Source: Pterobdella sp. o SKG-2022
Lineage: Eukaryota; Annelida; Clitellata; Hirudinida; Piscicolidae
Assembly (NCBI GenBank): GCA_964035795.1
Contig: OZ038322.1
Coordinates: 2,886,264 to 2,950,263 of the forward strand
Direction of reading: 5' to 3'
Length of the DNA: 64,000 nt
This document shows positions 22,471 to 34,348 of the stretch, piece after piece (within the stretch, counting starts at the first letter, position 1; each line of letters starts with the position of its first letter). The translations under genes and the position numbers were made by a program. The notes under the pieces were generated by a model. The model did no database searches, was not told the origin of the DNA, and was given only the letters and a program-made list of their open reading frames with translations.

Positions 22471-23140
22471 ATCCAACCATTTTTGCTGGTGTCAATGGTT
22501 CCAGGTTTGTGTAAATGTGATCTAGCTGGCTTCCACCGGGGTAGTTTTTACTTGGACCGTGATGGCTGGTTCTGCGTATTTTTGGCAGGCTTCCAGGTTC
22601 TCCATTGTTGAAGACGAAATCCAAGAAACCTATGCCGCCTCTACGTATTCGACAAACGACCTACCAGTGACGACGTAGGTTGTCCGTGAAGTAGCTTTCT
22701 CGTAAACCCATTCTAGTGACGTCAAACACCGCAACGCTCCGGTTTTTTGCTTCATTTTACTGCCGACAGTTGAGGCATGTGGGCCAAAAGTAAGCTGTCA
22801 ATCATATGTGACTCCCAAGAACTTTGGGTACGGGTTGTATTTGAGCTGTTGCCCATTGAGATGTAAGGTTGGTTGCCAACTTGTTTCATGAGTTCTGGTG
22901 GTAAAAAATGAGCACTCCGACTTTTGGGCTGATAGTTCCATTTTCCACCGTGTGCTCCAATTCAACACTTTGGAGTCTGCAGGGGTCCCACAACCATTGA
23001 ATTCATGTAATGTCATCGCTGTTTAACCTATGTCCACCAAAGCTGCAGCAGCATGACGCATTCAGAGATGGAGCAGAGGAAACAAACCAATACCTACCTT
23101 TGTCCACAATGCTGCCCCATATTAACAACACCAACCCATT
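22470..23140 (-). mobile_element. Second LINE fragment, Jockey/I-like RT
   Basis: Minus strand, in order: a palm remnant (SDDITLHEF, a decayed YADD), STRWKMELSAQKSECSFFTT, NPYPKFLGVTYD, ALRCLTSLEWVYEKATSR, TGRSFVEYVEAA and a thumb with KYAEPAITVQVKTTPVEAS. It carries internal stops. Content and style differ from the neighbouring 21960-22470 fragment, so the junction near 22470 joins two different elements. Confidence 0.78.
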
Positions 23141-23199
23141 GCTGCAGATGTAGTAAAAGTTTCTTACTCGGTCTCTACAGGTGTTGATGATGGTAATGG

Positions 23200-23445
23200 T
23201 TACAGGTTTGGTTTTCAATTGTGGAACGCAAGCCCTTTTTGATAATCTCCATATGATTCAAACTCTTTTTTGATGGCGAATCCAATCCCATGATGTTTGT
23301 TTTGTGAATTCAGCAATTTGAGATTGATGTTATTTATTGTTTCATCCATAGATTTTGATTTCACTTTTTGAAGGCAGCATACGGAAACTTTGTACTTGCA
23401 AATGTTCGATGCAAGTTGCAATCTTCTTAATTTTGAACTACAGTC
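23200..23445 (-). mobile_element. LINE endonuclease fragment
   Basis: Minus-strand frame with ASNICKYKVSVCCLQKVKS and NSQNKHHGIGFAIKKEF. It resembles the start of an APE-type endonuclease, where a Leu-Gln-Glu-x-(K/R) catalytic strand (here LQK, the Glu lost) is followed by a Gly-x-Gly-Phe strand. Not intact. Confidence 0.7.
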
Positions 23446-24439
23446 TTATAAGTTGAAAGTTCCCAAAAAAAATTTTGAAAGAGTTAAGAGAATTTTATAA
23501 AAAAATATAAATTCATTTCCTACACCGATTACTACTCTGTGGTCTAGATATTTCTCAAGTTAATTGATTAGTTAAGTTAGTTGATTCTATAATCATAAAC
23601 GTGTTTGATTGATTGATTGAAGTCTGTAATGGAACCCAAAAGTATGAAACTTACTTATGAATGGTCAATTAGTCGAGATTCTTCAGCAGTATCGTATTTA
23701 TCATCAAATGTGGCAATTGTACATGAAACATTATCTATGGAATGTAAATGACAATCTCTCTGACTCTAGACCACCAATCTATAATAATTACTCTTGAGCT
23801 TGCGTTAAAAGCATCGAAATTTGCGCCTTTGTTGAAGAAGTGTTTTTGTTATAGCTTGAATAAAAATAAACTGCGTTAGAAGGTATTGAAAACTGATTTT
23901 CATAACCCTTTTCATTTAAGTTAATTTTAGTTTGCAACGCCAAGACTCACATTGAACTGCAAAAAAGAAATTCACAAGAGTTAATATATATAATATAGAG
24001 TTAATAGGAGTTAATAGCTAGAATAAACGATGTTGTACAAAAGTCAAATTGGATAAATGAGAAGTTTTCAAAACTTCATAAAAGCTTGTGCTAAGTCATT
24101 ATAACGTCAGCGAATTAACATACAGGGCTGTGGGACGAACAAGTAAAGTTGGAGGATTAGAAATATTGATAAGCCAAACAAGCAAAAAATTAACAACGGA
24201 GCAACATCATAAGCAGCAACTATTGTATCGGAGTAATTCATATTCACCAACAAAAAAACAACAAAACAACACTGCACAGCTAAACAGTTAAACTCAATAA
24301 CAACAGCATCACAAACCCTATTGACTCTCGATGCAACTACGGTAGACCTACTGTAATTCTGAAAGTGCCATCTTAAACTCAACGAAAACAAGCTACAAGC
24401 GCTAAAACTAGGCCAACATCAACCGTCCTTGCAACTACG

Positions 24440-24589
24440 TCGGCCCGTATACCTCAGTGTTTGAACGTTAGACTAATTCTCTAAAGTTACCGTGTTCGAT
24501 CGTGTGTGGACCGAAAACCAACGCCTGTTTCACGGGTGTTTTCGCAACCTTCAATGTTCGAGTAATAGCGAAACTCTAAGCAAAAACGG
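24440..24589 (+). mobile_element. tRNA-derived SINE fragment, copy 2
   Basis: Plus-strand head CGGCCCGTATACCTCAGTGT, the anticodon-arm piece TTAGACTAATT, a B-box-like GTTCGATCGTG and the body motif CGCCTGTTTCACGG. It is diverged and lacks a clear 3' end. It sits directly upstream of a LINE endonuclease region. Confidence 0.6.
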
Positions 24590-25480
24590 TTTTAGATGAA
24601 GATTGCAAAAAATACGAATGTGACATTATTGTTCTTCAAGAGACTAAAGCCGCTGAAGAAGAATGGACTACAAAAACCGGCTACAAATAAGTATTAAATA
24701 AGCACAAAAGATCACATTGCGGAATGGGTTTTGGTTTCAGTAAAAAAGTTTGATATATAAACGACAGATTATCAGCAGCTTTTCTTAGCCCATTTAGATC
24801 AAAGAAAAAATCAAAAATGATAGTTATTAATGTATACATGCCTACCATGCAAATAACAAAACAAGATAAATGATGTAAAGAGACAAAACATATGAAGAGT
24901 TAAAATCTTTGATTAAAAACAATAGACAATACATTATCATAATCATGGGAGATTTCAATAGCAAAATAGGTAGTAACTGCAATAAAGAATGTACAGGAAG
25001 ATATTCAAGAGGAATCAGAAATGTGAATGGGCAAGCAATGATTGAGTTTGCAATTGAAACTGGCATGTTTATATCAAACTCAGCCTTTTAACATACAACC
25101 AGACATATAGAAACTTGGGCACAAAAAAGATTGATTTCAAATGAGAAAAAATACCAAACCATCTTCAACCAAATTGACTATATCCTAATACCAAAACGGA
25201 TGAAACCCACTCTCAGAAACAATAGAACAAGAGCTGGAAAATTGCTAGACAGTGACCATAGACTTTTAACATATGATATATCTTGGAAAGAAGTATACAC
25301 AAATTACACAAAGAAAAGTCTGTCATCAAATAAAACATCAAAGCTATTAACATATCAGCTTGTGACAAATAAAACAACTAGAAAGAAATATCAAAAAGTA
25401 ATAGAAATTAAGTTGAAGATTAATCAAAACATAGAAATAAACAAAAATATTTTCAAAACAATTCATGTAACTTTTTAGAG
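24590..25480 (+). mobile_element. LINE endonuclease domain (plus strand), broken
   Basis: In order: CDIIVLQETKAAEEEW (catalytic LQE), KRSHCGMGFGF, IIIIMGDFNSKIGS (GDFN), NQIDYILIPKRMK and LLDSDHRLLTYDI (SDHR). This is the layout of APE-type LINE endonucleases. Frameshifts and stops break the reading frame several times. The matching RT end may be the piece at 25800-26150. Confidence 0.85.
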
Positions 25481-25508
25481 ACATCGTATGTATTTTTCTT
25501 CAATATTT

Positions 25509-25745
25509 TGTAACGACGACGCTTGTTGTTGTTGTTGTTGAGCGCCAGCTTCCAAAGACTCTTCCGACACTCTTTGGAGTAAGTACCAAAAGAAACTTGC
25601 AGCTTCGAGTTGTTTGTGACTTTTGGTGAGCAGTGAAAAAAAGATGGATGAATTCTCGAAATACTTTGGGGTTGGAAGCTGACGTGGTTAAGAACCTCTT
25701 CGACACTCCTGTTGGAGTGCACACCCGGCTAATGCAGCGTTCTTC
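25509..25745 (-). repeat. Unclassified ~237-bp repeat with CAA tail
   Basis: On the minus strand it runs from GCCGGGTGTGCACTCC, with a short inverted repeat CACTCCAACAGGAGTG, to a tail of AACAACAACAAC. It interrupts LINE material on both sides. Its GC content is higher than that of the flanks. Probably a SINE-like element, but no A or B box was seen. Confidence 0.45.
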
Positions 25746-25799
25746 AAGCTGTCAAAATTGTGACCCCAAAAACTAAAAGAAAAGAAAAAGTTAAAAGTA

Positions 25800-26150
25800 G
25801 ATAACGTCATGATTTTACCGATCTTGACATACAATGGAAATTCCTGGAGTATGTCCAAGCCCAGTGGACTAAAAATAGATGCCTTCCTTTAAAAACTACT
25901 TAGGCAGGTGTTAAACATTTGCCATCCAAAACATATGAGCAGTAAAAGACTGTATTCAACAACTCAGAGCATACCATTGAGCAAAACTATAAAAAAAAGA
26001 CGAGAAAAGTTGTTAGAACACGTATTCCAACAAGATGATGAAGCTCCAGCAAAGGCATGCCTGAAATTCTGTCTGCAACAATTGGACGAAAGAGCCAAGA
26101 ATAAAAAATTATTCAGAGGAAGACCAAGAGACACACTGCTGACAACACTT
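25800..26150 (+). mobile_element. LINE RT C-terminal fragment
   Basis: Plus strand: ILPILTYNGNSW, then LRQVLNICHPKHMSSKRLY, EKLLEHVFQQDDEAPAKACL and RGRPRDTLLTTL. This is the thumb and tail of a non-LTR RT (tyrosine-x-x-x-tryptophan, HV-x-x-DD, RGRP). A TCATCATCATCA run follows at about 26153. Confidence 0.8.
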
Positions 26151-26284
26151 TTATCATCATCATCATCATTATCATCATCTTTGAAAAAACTTATACAATA
26201 TTGGAAAAACTTCAAGTTTATTTATACATTTACTTTTTCATTTATAAATTCATTTTTCAAATTTCATTTTCATTGATTGCGACA

Positions 26285-26796
26285 ATAATATTGAAAGGAC
26301 AGTAAGAGGCATGGTTGAGTCGGAGGAATATCTCAGGTCTGCTACGGAACATCTACTGAAAAATCGATCAAGCATTACCGATGCATGCATCAGACCTGTT
26401 TTATTATATGGGAGTAAAACATGGGTTTTAGCACAGAAATTGGTTAAAACGCTGGTAAGGAAAGAAAATAAGATGCTGAGACGACTGGTTGGCATGAAGT
26501 TTAGCGGGCAATTGGTGGAAATAATTGGTATACCACGGCTGAAAACCAGACTAAGAAATCAAAGATTGAGAAAGCCAAAGGACAGCTTGACACTGAAGGT
26601 GTACAATATGAACCTTGAGGGGCGTAAAACAGTCGGTAGACCAAAGAAGAGCTGGAAAAAATGCGTGGAAGAAGATTAAGAAATACTGGGGTTAGAAGAG
26701 TCAGGCTTTCGAAAGAGATTTATGGAAACTTAAAATTTCGTCAAACCCCTCTTGAAAAGGGAAAAATGATTTAAAACGATGATGATGATGATGATA
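26285..26796 (+). mobile_element. LINE RT 3' end with (GAT)n tail
   Basis: RT tail frame: SITDACIRPVLLYGSKTW, ENKMLRRLVGMKFSG, VGRPKKSWKKCVEED, then a stop and degenerate sequence ending in GATGATGATGATGATGATAT at about 26778. The simple GAT repeat marks the 3' terminus, as in RTE-like elements. Confidence 0.8.
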
Positions 26797-27754
26797 TATA
26801 AAAAATTTTGATTAAAAGGTGTGGCAATATCAAGATGATAAAGCCGATAACCTGACTAAATAATAAATATAAAAAAATAATTACATACATTACATTACAT
26901 TATTATCTCAACAATCCACAAAAACACAAAAACTGACGTAGATGCAATAGACGAAATGCGTGTAAGAAATTTGATAATTTTCGCTAAAAATGAAAATACT
27001 TGTAAAAATTTTTTTTTCATAAGTATTCGTTCAAGACTTAACATTAGGATAAAAACTTGAAATGTCAACTCAAAGATTGTTTTGTAAAGTTTTAAACATT
27101 TTCAAAACGAAATAATATTGTTTATTATGAAACACTGAAAAAAGGTTTTCATTGCTTAAAAATGGCAAAAACCTGTGCGCAAAAACAGAGAGAATGGAAA
27201 AATGCAACAACAAAAAAAATTACTGTCTTCGATCAAATGAAATACGAGAAGAATGAACAAAAAACATTCAACTTTTTTTTTTGGAATGAATATATTTGAT
27301 TATTTGAAATTTCGCAAATAATCGAAGAAAAATCGAGAGCCGCCATATTTACCGGAAACATCAAAAGATATATATAACTAAATATATAATCATGTAGAAA
27401 TAATATACAATGCTTAAGTAATAGATAAATTATACATTTCCAATTTTAAACATATATTATATTTTAATTTTTTTTTTTACAAATTGAAATTTTTATTCAA
27501 CCGCACAGGTTCAACTCCTCACAACCAAAAAACTCGGCCTAGGTTATTGATAGTATAATAGATAATTTATAAAAATAATCATTTTATGTGGGAAAAATTT
27601 TTATAGACTGCCAGCCTGAGCTAACGTCCAACTTGAAATCATCGAATTTTAAATCCGCCGTTTCCACACTTGGACAGTTTGCCTTGCCGTTGTCAACAAA
27701 AAGAAAGATCATCCGCCAAGCCAAATGACAACGATACCAGTTATCAGTTTGTTG

Positions 27755-28365
27755 ATACCTCTATTTTTCATACACAAATCTCAAGAGGAGTTTTCTAGCA
27801 ACGTCGTCGTGGCGTCTTTTGTACTCTTTTTGGACCAGCTTCTCATATTCAATTATGTGTTGAAAGGTTTCACCTTTGTTACCGCACATCCTACACAGTG
27901 GTCTAACTGTTTTAATTATGTGGAATTTGAGATATTTGGTTCTAAGGCTTGCTTTTGAGCAGAACATAAAAGTGACTTAATCTCTACTTAAAATAGTTTC
28001 CACTAAGCCATCTCCAACTTAACTCTTTGTCCACTTTTGCCGATGTATCTCCTAAGAACTGTCCATACATTCTTTTTTCATTACATTTTTTTATATTTTC
28101 ATCTTGGATATTTTTCTCCATCTTTTCACTGTTTCAGTTACTGGATTTTCAAAATCATTTCTAGTTGCACCTAAAAGGCTTTCATGGCTTTCTTTTATGG
28201 GCTTTTCAAGGCTGATTTTGGCCAAGATAACAGTATCTTCAACATTCGCCAGTTCTCGTCCGCCATCTTCCCTTAGTACATAAAACCTATTTAGATCACT
28301 TCGTGGGTACAGTCCATTATGCATTGTTGAGAGTTTCCTAGTTTTTCCGTTTATTGTCCGAAGCT
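27755..28365 (-). mobile_element. LINE C-terminal region with CCHC-like finger
   Basis: Minus strand, high to low coordinate: MHNGLYPRSDLNRFYVLRED and GGRELANVEDTVI, then after a gap SLRTKYLKFHIIKTV, CRMCGNKGETFQHI and EYEKLVQKEYKRRHDDVARK. The Cys-x2-Cys...His pattern and the KEYKRRHD motif are typical of the tail of one LINE group. The middle is decayed. Confidence 0.82.
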
Positions 28366-28427
28366 CAGTCTGTCCAACTAAGTGAAGGCGTTGAACATCT
28401 CAAAACAGGGAAGGCCCAAGTCTAAAC

Positions 28428-28621
<194 letters not shown>

Positions 28622-29281
28622 TAAGTTTATTGAGCACAAAATTTGCAATTTGCAATGAAATCATCACCAGGTTGATAGGGTTTTCATACCAAATTGGAAC
28701 GTTTCGTGCAATTAATTCTTATGAACGATTGTGTTCAATTTTATAATTTTGTTTGTAAACCAATACTTTTTCATTTCACGATAAATTATCAAAAACTTAA
28801 GTGCTTATGTCTTCTAAATGAAAATTTTAAAAATCTCGTATAACCGTTTCAAAAGTTAGTTATGAATAATACAATGAAACTCATTAAAAAACTTTTTTCA
28901 CCGCAGAGTTTTGTAAATTTTTTAATATCTTCAAATCGGTAGTATGCCTCAAAGGTAAAAAGTTTTTATTGTGGCAAAAATTCAAATGACAACTGGTGTT
29001 TCTACTAACATCGCTAATACCCTCAAAAGAAATTTCATGTTGCTCAACTTTTCCTTAAACATTCGTCAAAGTTGAAATACTTTTCAAACAAACTATTTCA
29101 ATAGTTTCAATCATTTAAATAAAACTTTGAAAGCAATAATTTATTTAATCTTTTTATGAAAACAGTTTTATCTAAAGTATTTAAATAGTGGTACGCATCC
29201 TATGAACCGGTCGTTATTGATGCAGTTTTCGATGATAAAACATTCTCTTATTGATTGGTATAATTCTGACGTTGTTTACAA

Positions 29282-29460
29282 AAATTTGAATATTTAAATA
29301 AAAACACTTTTAGGAGTTTATTTCATTCCACAAAGCTTTTCGTAAGATGAACTTACAATATCAAATATATTTGTACCTCCACTTGATAATGTAAGTTCAT
29401 CTTACGAAAAGCTTCGTGGAATAAAATGAACTTCTGAAAGTGTTTATATTTGAATTTATG
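29282..29460. repeat. Long hairpin element, copy 2
   Basis: Inverted repeat of about 179 bp with arms of about 70 bp. Each arm carries AAAGCTTTTCGTAAGATG and AACTTACA, and TAAACACTTT(C/T)AG lies near the ends. The centre is less perfect than in copy 1. Same core as copies at 5414, 44406 and 57200. Confidence 0.85.
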
Positions 29461-29839
29461 TTTGACTCAAAAAACTAAAAATGAAAATGTTTTCTCATGC
29501 AAACTTAGAAATTAAAATGTGTTTTAAGCATGAGCTGCGACTAATCATAGCTGCTCCCTGTCGAGCACTTTCAAATGAAAAAAAGTTAATTCTTTTGAGT
29601 TTTTCATATTTTACCAAAAATCTTCAATAAAAACTTTTTTTTGATCATTGGTTTGAATTTACAAGTCTAAAAACTCTCGCTTTGAAGGACCCTTAAAAAG
29701 TTTTAAAGTTATAGTAGTTTATTATTTTTAAATGTAAAACCTAAAGTAAAAATAACTAAATTTTGCATTAATTTTAGGTAATTTCAAACTAATATCATAG
29801 CTGAGATCTGAAAGTTTCATAGAAATACTCCAATGGCAT

Positions 29840-30235
29840 TATAGAAAGGAAGGTAACTCACGAGAAAGCAAAAAATATTTAAAAGATATAATTATGAAGA
29901 CATGAAACAAAAACAATATGCGATAAAAAAAAACTAGACAAAAAAAATCATTAAAAAAAAACTAAAAAAACCAAGCAAAAGAAAAAATCTTAATGAAGCA
30001 AAAAAGTAAAAATGAGTTTAAGCAATTGTAGACATGAGGAATACTGGTGCAGATGAAAGAAAATAGCTGATGAGAAGCAAAAATGTGTGTAAAAATTGAG
30101 AATTGAGTTGAAGCTGAATATTTAAAATGAAGAAAAATGAAAATCAGAAGTTATGTAGGCTTGCTTAAAAGGTGCTTCTAATCGCAGAGAAGCATATAGA
30201 GACTGGAAAACAAAATGATTATGATGAGGTGCGAA
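29840..30235 (+). other. Purine-rich tract
   Basis: About 400 bp where the plus strand is dominated by A and G, with many AAAAAA and GAAAA runs and few C or T. No reading frame or repeat unit was found. It directly precedes the SINE at 30261. Confidence 0.5.
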
Positions 30236-30260
30236 AAAGGAACTTCAGAGATCATTATTG

Positions 30261-30428
30261 TCGGCCCCTGTAGCTTAATGGTTGAGCATTAGACTAATTA
30301 TCCAGTTACCAGGTTCGATCCCGTGTGGGCCGACAGTTAGCACCTGTTCCACAGTGCGTTTTTGCTACATTAAATTTTTAGCAAGCGCTTTGATCTATAA
30401 AAAAAAGCGCTTTATAAATACCACATTG
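30261..30428 (+). mobile_element. tRNA-derived SINE, copy 3
   Basis: Best-preserved head: GGCCCCTGTAGCTTAATGG (A box), TTAGACTAATTATCCA (anticodon arm with an AAT loop) and GGTTCGATCCCGTG (perfect B box), closing with GGGCCGACA. The body has TTAGCACCTGTTCCACAG and the end AAAGCGCTTTATAAATAC. The head can fold as a cloverleaf whose first and last bases pair. Confidence 0.88.
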
Positions 30429-30769
30429 GGATTTGACGCTTGCTAAAAATTTGCCTAAAAAAATTAAAACATAATACTCAATATGGCTGGTGGGTTCTTG
30501 TCTTTGAAAAGTTGAGAATAATTTATCAAATTGATCTTGCTCTAGTCTTCAATCAACCTGCATTGTTTTTAGCTTGGCTAGGTAGATAAAGCACCTTGTG
30601 GTTGTGGAGAGTTGCACTTGTCACTTCTGAAGTTTGTCTTTTTGAAACTATGACTCAAACTGTAAAATAATTTCAGAGTAGTCTAGAAAAAGTTTTAAAA
30701 GTTTTCCTTTTTCTTCTTCATGTGGTCTCTCTGAAGCACATTCATTCCGATTCAGGTTTGGTCTGGCGA

Positions 30770-30845
30770 TCTAATGTAAATTGGTATTTTTATAACGCAT
30801 TTCCGTATAGTCAAAGCACTTGATACAACTTCAATGTAACGAGTT
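30770..30845 (-). mobile_element. SINE 3'-end fragment
   Basis: Minus-strand match to the SINE body end only (CGTTACATTG...CAAGTGCTTTGAC...TTATAAAAATACC). No tRNA head. Probably a truncated copy. Confidence 0.5.
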
Positions 30846-31123
30846 ACTGTTGAATACTGGTATTGGTTACTTTGGTTTTTTATTTCATCACAACTTCTAA
30901 TTTCATCATTATTATTTCATATTCAAATGAATGTTGTCTTTCATCGAATGCTTGATAAAGTCATGAAGATTTAAGAATAATAAAACTATTTATAGTAATC
31001 AAAATGCAAATTTAGTTTAAATATTTGAAGAGCTAAGTATAAAAAATGCTTCAAATTTGAGCTACACGTGTTAATCGTGGTTTCAAGAAATTATACTTCA
31101 AAAGTTTTCTTTATGTAAAGTGA

Positions 31124-31293
31124 TTTAATGCGATATTCATGAAGCACTTTTTCTTATAGATCAAAGCGCTTGCTACAAATTTAATGTAGTGAAATACACT
31201 GTGGAACAGGTGCTAATTGTCGGCCCACGCGAGATCGAATCTGGGTAACTTGAAATAATTAGTCTAATGTTCTACCAGCTGAGCTATACAGGC
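31124..31293 (-). mobile_element. tRNA-derived SINE, copy 4
   Basis: Minus strand: TATAGCTCAGCTGGTAGAAC (an A box closer to a true tRNA than in other copies), TTAGACTAATTATTTCAAG, a B-box region with ATTCGATCTCG, then the shared body and 3' end. Inserted about 700 bp from copy 3 in the opposite orientation. Confidence 0.82.
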
Positions 31294-31299
31294 AAAAAG

Positions 31300-34200
31300 A
31301 AATTAAAAAATATTTAATTTCATAAATTAGAAAAAAAAAGTATGATATCTGTATTCAACAATAAAAATGACCGAACACGCAGAAACTTAAGAATCGTCTA
31401 CGCTTCAAGTCACATTTTTTGTTAAGGAAGAGCCGTGAAGAAGAGTATCAAAAAATGTATAAAATTTAAAAAAATTAAAAGCATGTCTAAAATTGTCTAA
31501 AACATGACTACGCGTCTCTGTGAGCTGCACAGCTTGCCACTTTTAACACTAATAATTTTGAAGTTTCGATGTAATCGTGGTTAAATACCAAGTTTTGAAG
31601 TTTCACGATCAAAGCTGAGCTGAGAGCACTTAACATGGAAGACTGGGATCAATGGTTGGTGTGCAACATGTGAGAATCAAAAATTTTTGATCATACAATT
31701 CCCATAAACTCATCCACATAAGTATTTGGAAGCACCATTCATGTTTTAGTCTAGAAAGACTTCTCCAATCCATCACCAAAGACGATATAAAACTGACATA
31801 GCTTTGTTAGTTTTCAAAGTTTTTGGAGGCTTTCAGATGCCAGCGATGATTAAGGGTGGTTGAGTAGAATGTCAGTCCATGAGCCGTGTGTCAAAAAAAG
31901 CATTTAACTTTTATATAGATACTTAAAATAAAAATAATTTCAAGTTTTAAAAATTTTATATAAAAGTTCTTAGAGGATAACTAAGAAGAGATTAATTAAA
32001 CACTATGAATTTATGTACTCATGTTTGAACTCTTAATTAAAACATTAGGAAGTTTTCACCACACCATCATAAACACATGTTTCTTTTCTTACTTTATTAA
32101 TTAATCAAAAAAATCCCTTAAAATGCATCAAAATTTGCAGCGTTGAGAATGTTGAGTATATTTTAATTAACATTCCATTTGGTTTCGGAGTTAATTACAA
32201 AATAACACAATTATTAAAGCGGGGGTGAATTCATCAAATTTTTCAATCTGGGTTCAATCTTCAAATGATTGTATGCGTATCAATGTTTGCTTTTCAAAAT
32301 AATTCTTTTTATATGAAAAAAAAATTATTTCAATATTTTAATTTCAAAAAAACTCGTTAAAACCCAGAAGTAATTTTCAAGAATTTGATTATGAAATCAA
32401 TTATACACCGGAAATCGGAAAATTTTAAGTGTACGCTTAAAAGATTCAAATTCTGTTGAAGATCAGAAGGACGACATAAGAGGTGAAATCTGCGATAAGC
32501 AACATAATCACATGTTATTAAAATTTTTATCTTTTGTACCAACGTTTTAAAAATTACATAAAATCGATGAAACAAATAGCAATGGCGTAATAAGCTTATA
32601 TAATGAATGGCAAGTGATTAAAGGCAATATATATACTATAATATATTAGAGCATTTATACAGCATGTTCAATTGATATAAAAGTAGTTTCGAAGCAAATA
32701 TTCCATGCAAGTGTATAAGATGAAAACAGTGGAGTAAAGAATTGAGTCAATATTGTTTCAAGTCTCCTGAATCTGTTCGAGGACTTAATCTTCCTTATGT
32801 GAGTGGCCATTTTATATGCTGTTGCGAGACTAAAGCATTAACTTCAAACTAACGTTTCAATTTTTTACAAAGATTCCGTTTATTTCTCAGCAACTTTTTC
32901 AATGTTTTAATTAGAAAAAATTAAAAGTCTTTATGCATGTAACAAAAACCTGTGATTATACATAAACCTAGCCTACCATTAGACTATAATTCATTTTCGT
33001 TTACGGTGTCTCTTTTTTCATAGGAAGTTAGATAAAATATAAATTGGTAATATTTAATTAGTCAAGTTTCATTTTTTCTCACAGTAAAATTTATAATTTA
33101 ACCAGTTTGTTAGCCTTTATTTTTCTATTGGATTGATTTTCAAAGCTTCCATTTGTGCGCGTCAAGTAATCACATTTCAACCTTAACTGCAGATTGAAAG
33201 ATTATTTCACAAATCCTATAGTTTTTCAACATATCAAAAACATGGAATAAATTTTTTTCAAACAATTCGGCTTAAAAAAGGCTATTTCAAATAGTTTCTC
33301 AACTTCAAAATATTATAAAGTAAATGCCATTTTCCTTGTTGCATTTTCCTTCAGAGTGCTTTTCGACTTTTAAACCAAAAGCCATCGAGTGCTATATTGC
33401 TTTCACCATAAAAGTTTGCAGAACTTATTTTGCATCCATAAACTTTTTCAATTTTTTTACCTTCTCAAGCAATTTTTCTCTATCTTGACATTATAATCAA
33501 ACTTTTTCAAAAAATTTTTTTCAAGTTCTTTATTGCAGTTTAAAAAGTTTTTATCAAAGGTGGTAAATTTTTGCTGTCAAGCTGATAAAGAGGAACTTTT
33601 AGTGTTAACTAGCTATAATATCTCTTGTTTTTTCTCATAAGTAAATATTTCACAAACATCTTTGTGAATATTCAGTCTAATTATTTCATTGACCATTCGA
33701 AGCTCATAATCAAAATTAAGTATTAAGGTCTGCTCAAGGTGAAAACATGACGATAAAAGATTTTCAAGTTATTACCATATTCTTGAGTTATAAATTAGTT
33801 TTTTATACGTTAAAGGTCAAAAATGCTTTTAAACAAATAAATATTCTATTTTGTGTTTGGTCATTGATTTAATGAGATCATGCTTTATGAAAGTTTTCTA
33901 TGATTTTTGATGTTTCATCTTTTAAATTTCACGTTCCGAAGTATTGAACAAGTCTTATAGCTCACTGATTGAAAATATAACAAGGTTGAAACAGTAAAAA
34001 TAATTTTTTTGATGTACCGTGATTTTGGCATAGTAATTATTTTTACATTATCAAATTATTCTGATTCATGGCTCTATCTTTATTTCATCTTTCATTTTTA
34101 ATCATTCTCCATGTAGACTAGCGTTTTATGAAAGCTATCAATTACATAACCAAAAATCCATTTGTTGAATTTCTTATGATCAATTTACAGTGATTAATTA
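31300..34200. other. Spacer without recognised genes
   Basis: A+T-rich sequence with only short chance frames. No splice-linked coding segments, RNA genes or repeats were recognised. Confidence 0.5.
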
Positions 34201-34237
34201 ATGCATGATACGTTATAATATGAAATATTGGCAGATA

Positions 34238-34348
34238 ATGGCAACAAAAGTGGACATAAAGCCGAAGAAAGGTTCACAACTGCTGAGCGGCATCAAGTCG
34301 AAACTCCTCAGAACAATTAGCAACAAAAGCATCGAAACTTGTCAGTTG
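34238..34348 (+). CDS. Possible first coding exon of the kinase gene
   Basis: ATG after CAGATA opens a basic N-terminal segment (MATKVDIKPKKGSQLLSGIK, then SKLLRTISNKSIET). A donor TTG|GTCTCC would end it at phase 0, as the exon at 36924 needs, but that donor is weak. GC content rises here compared with the flanks. Unproven. Confidence 0.35.
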
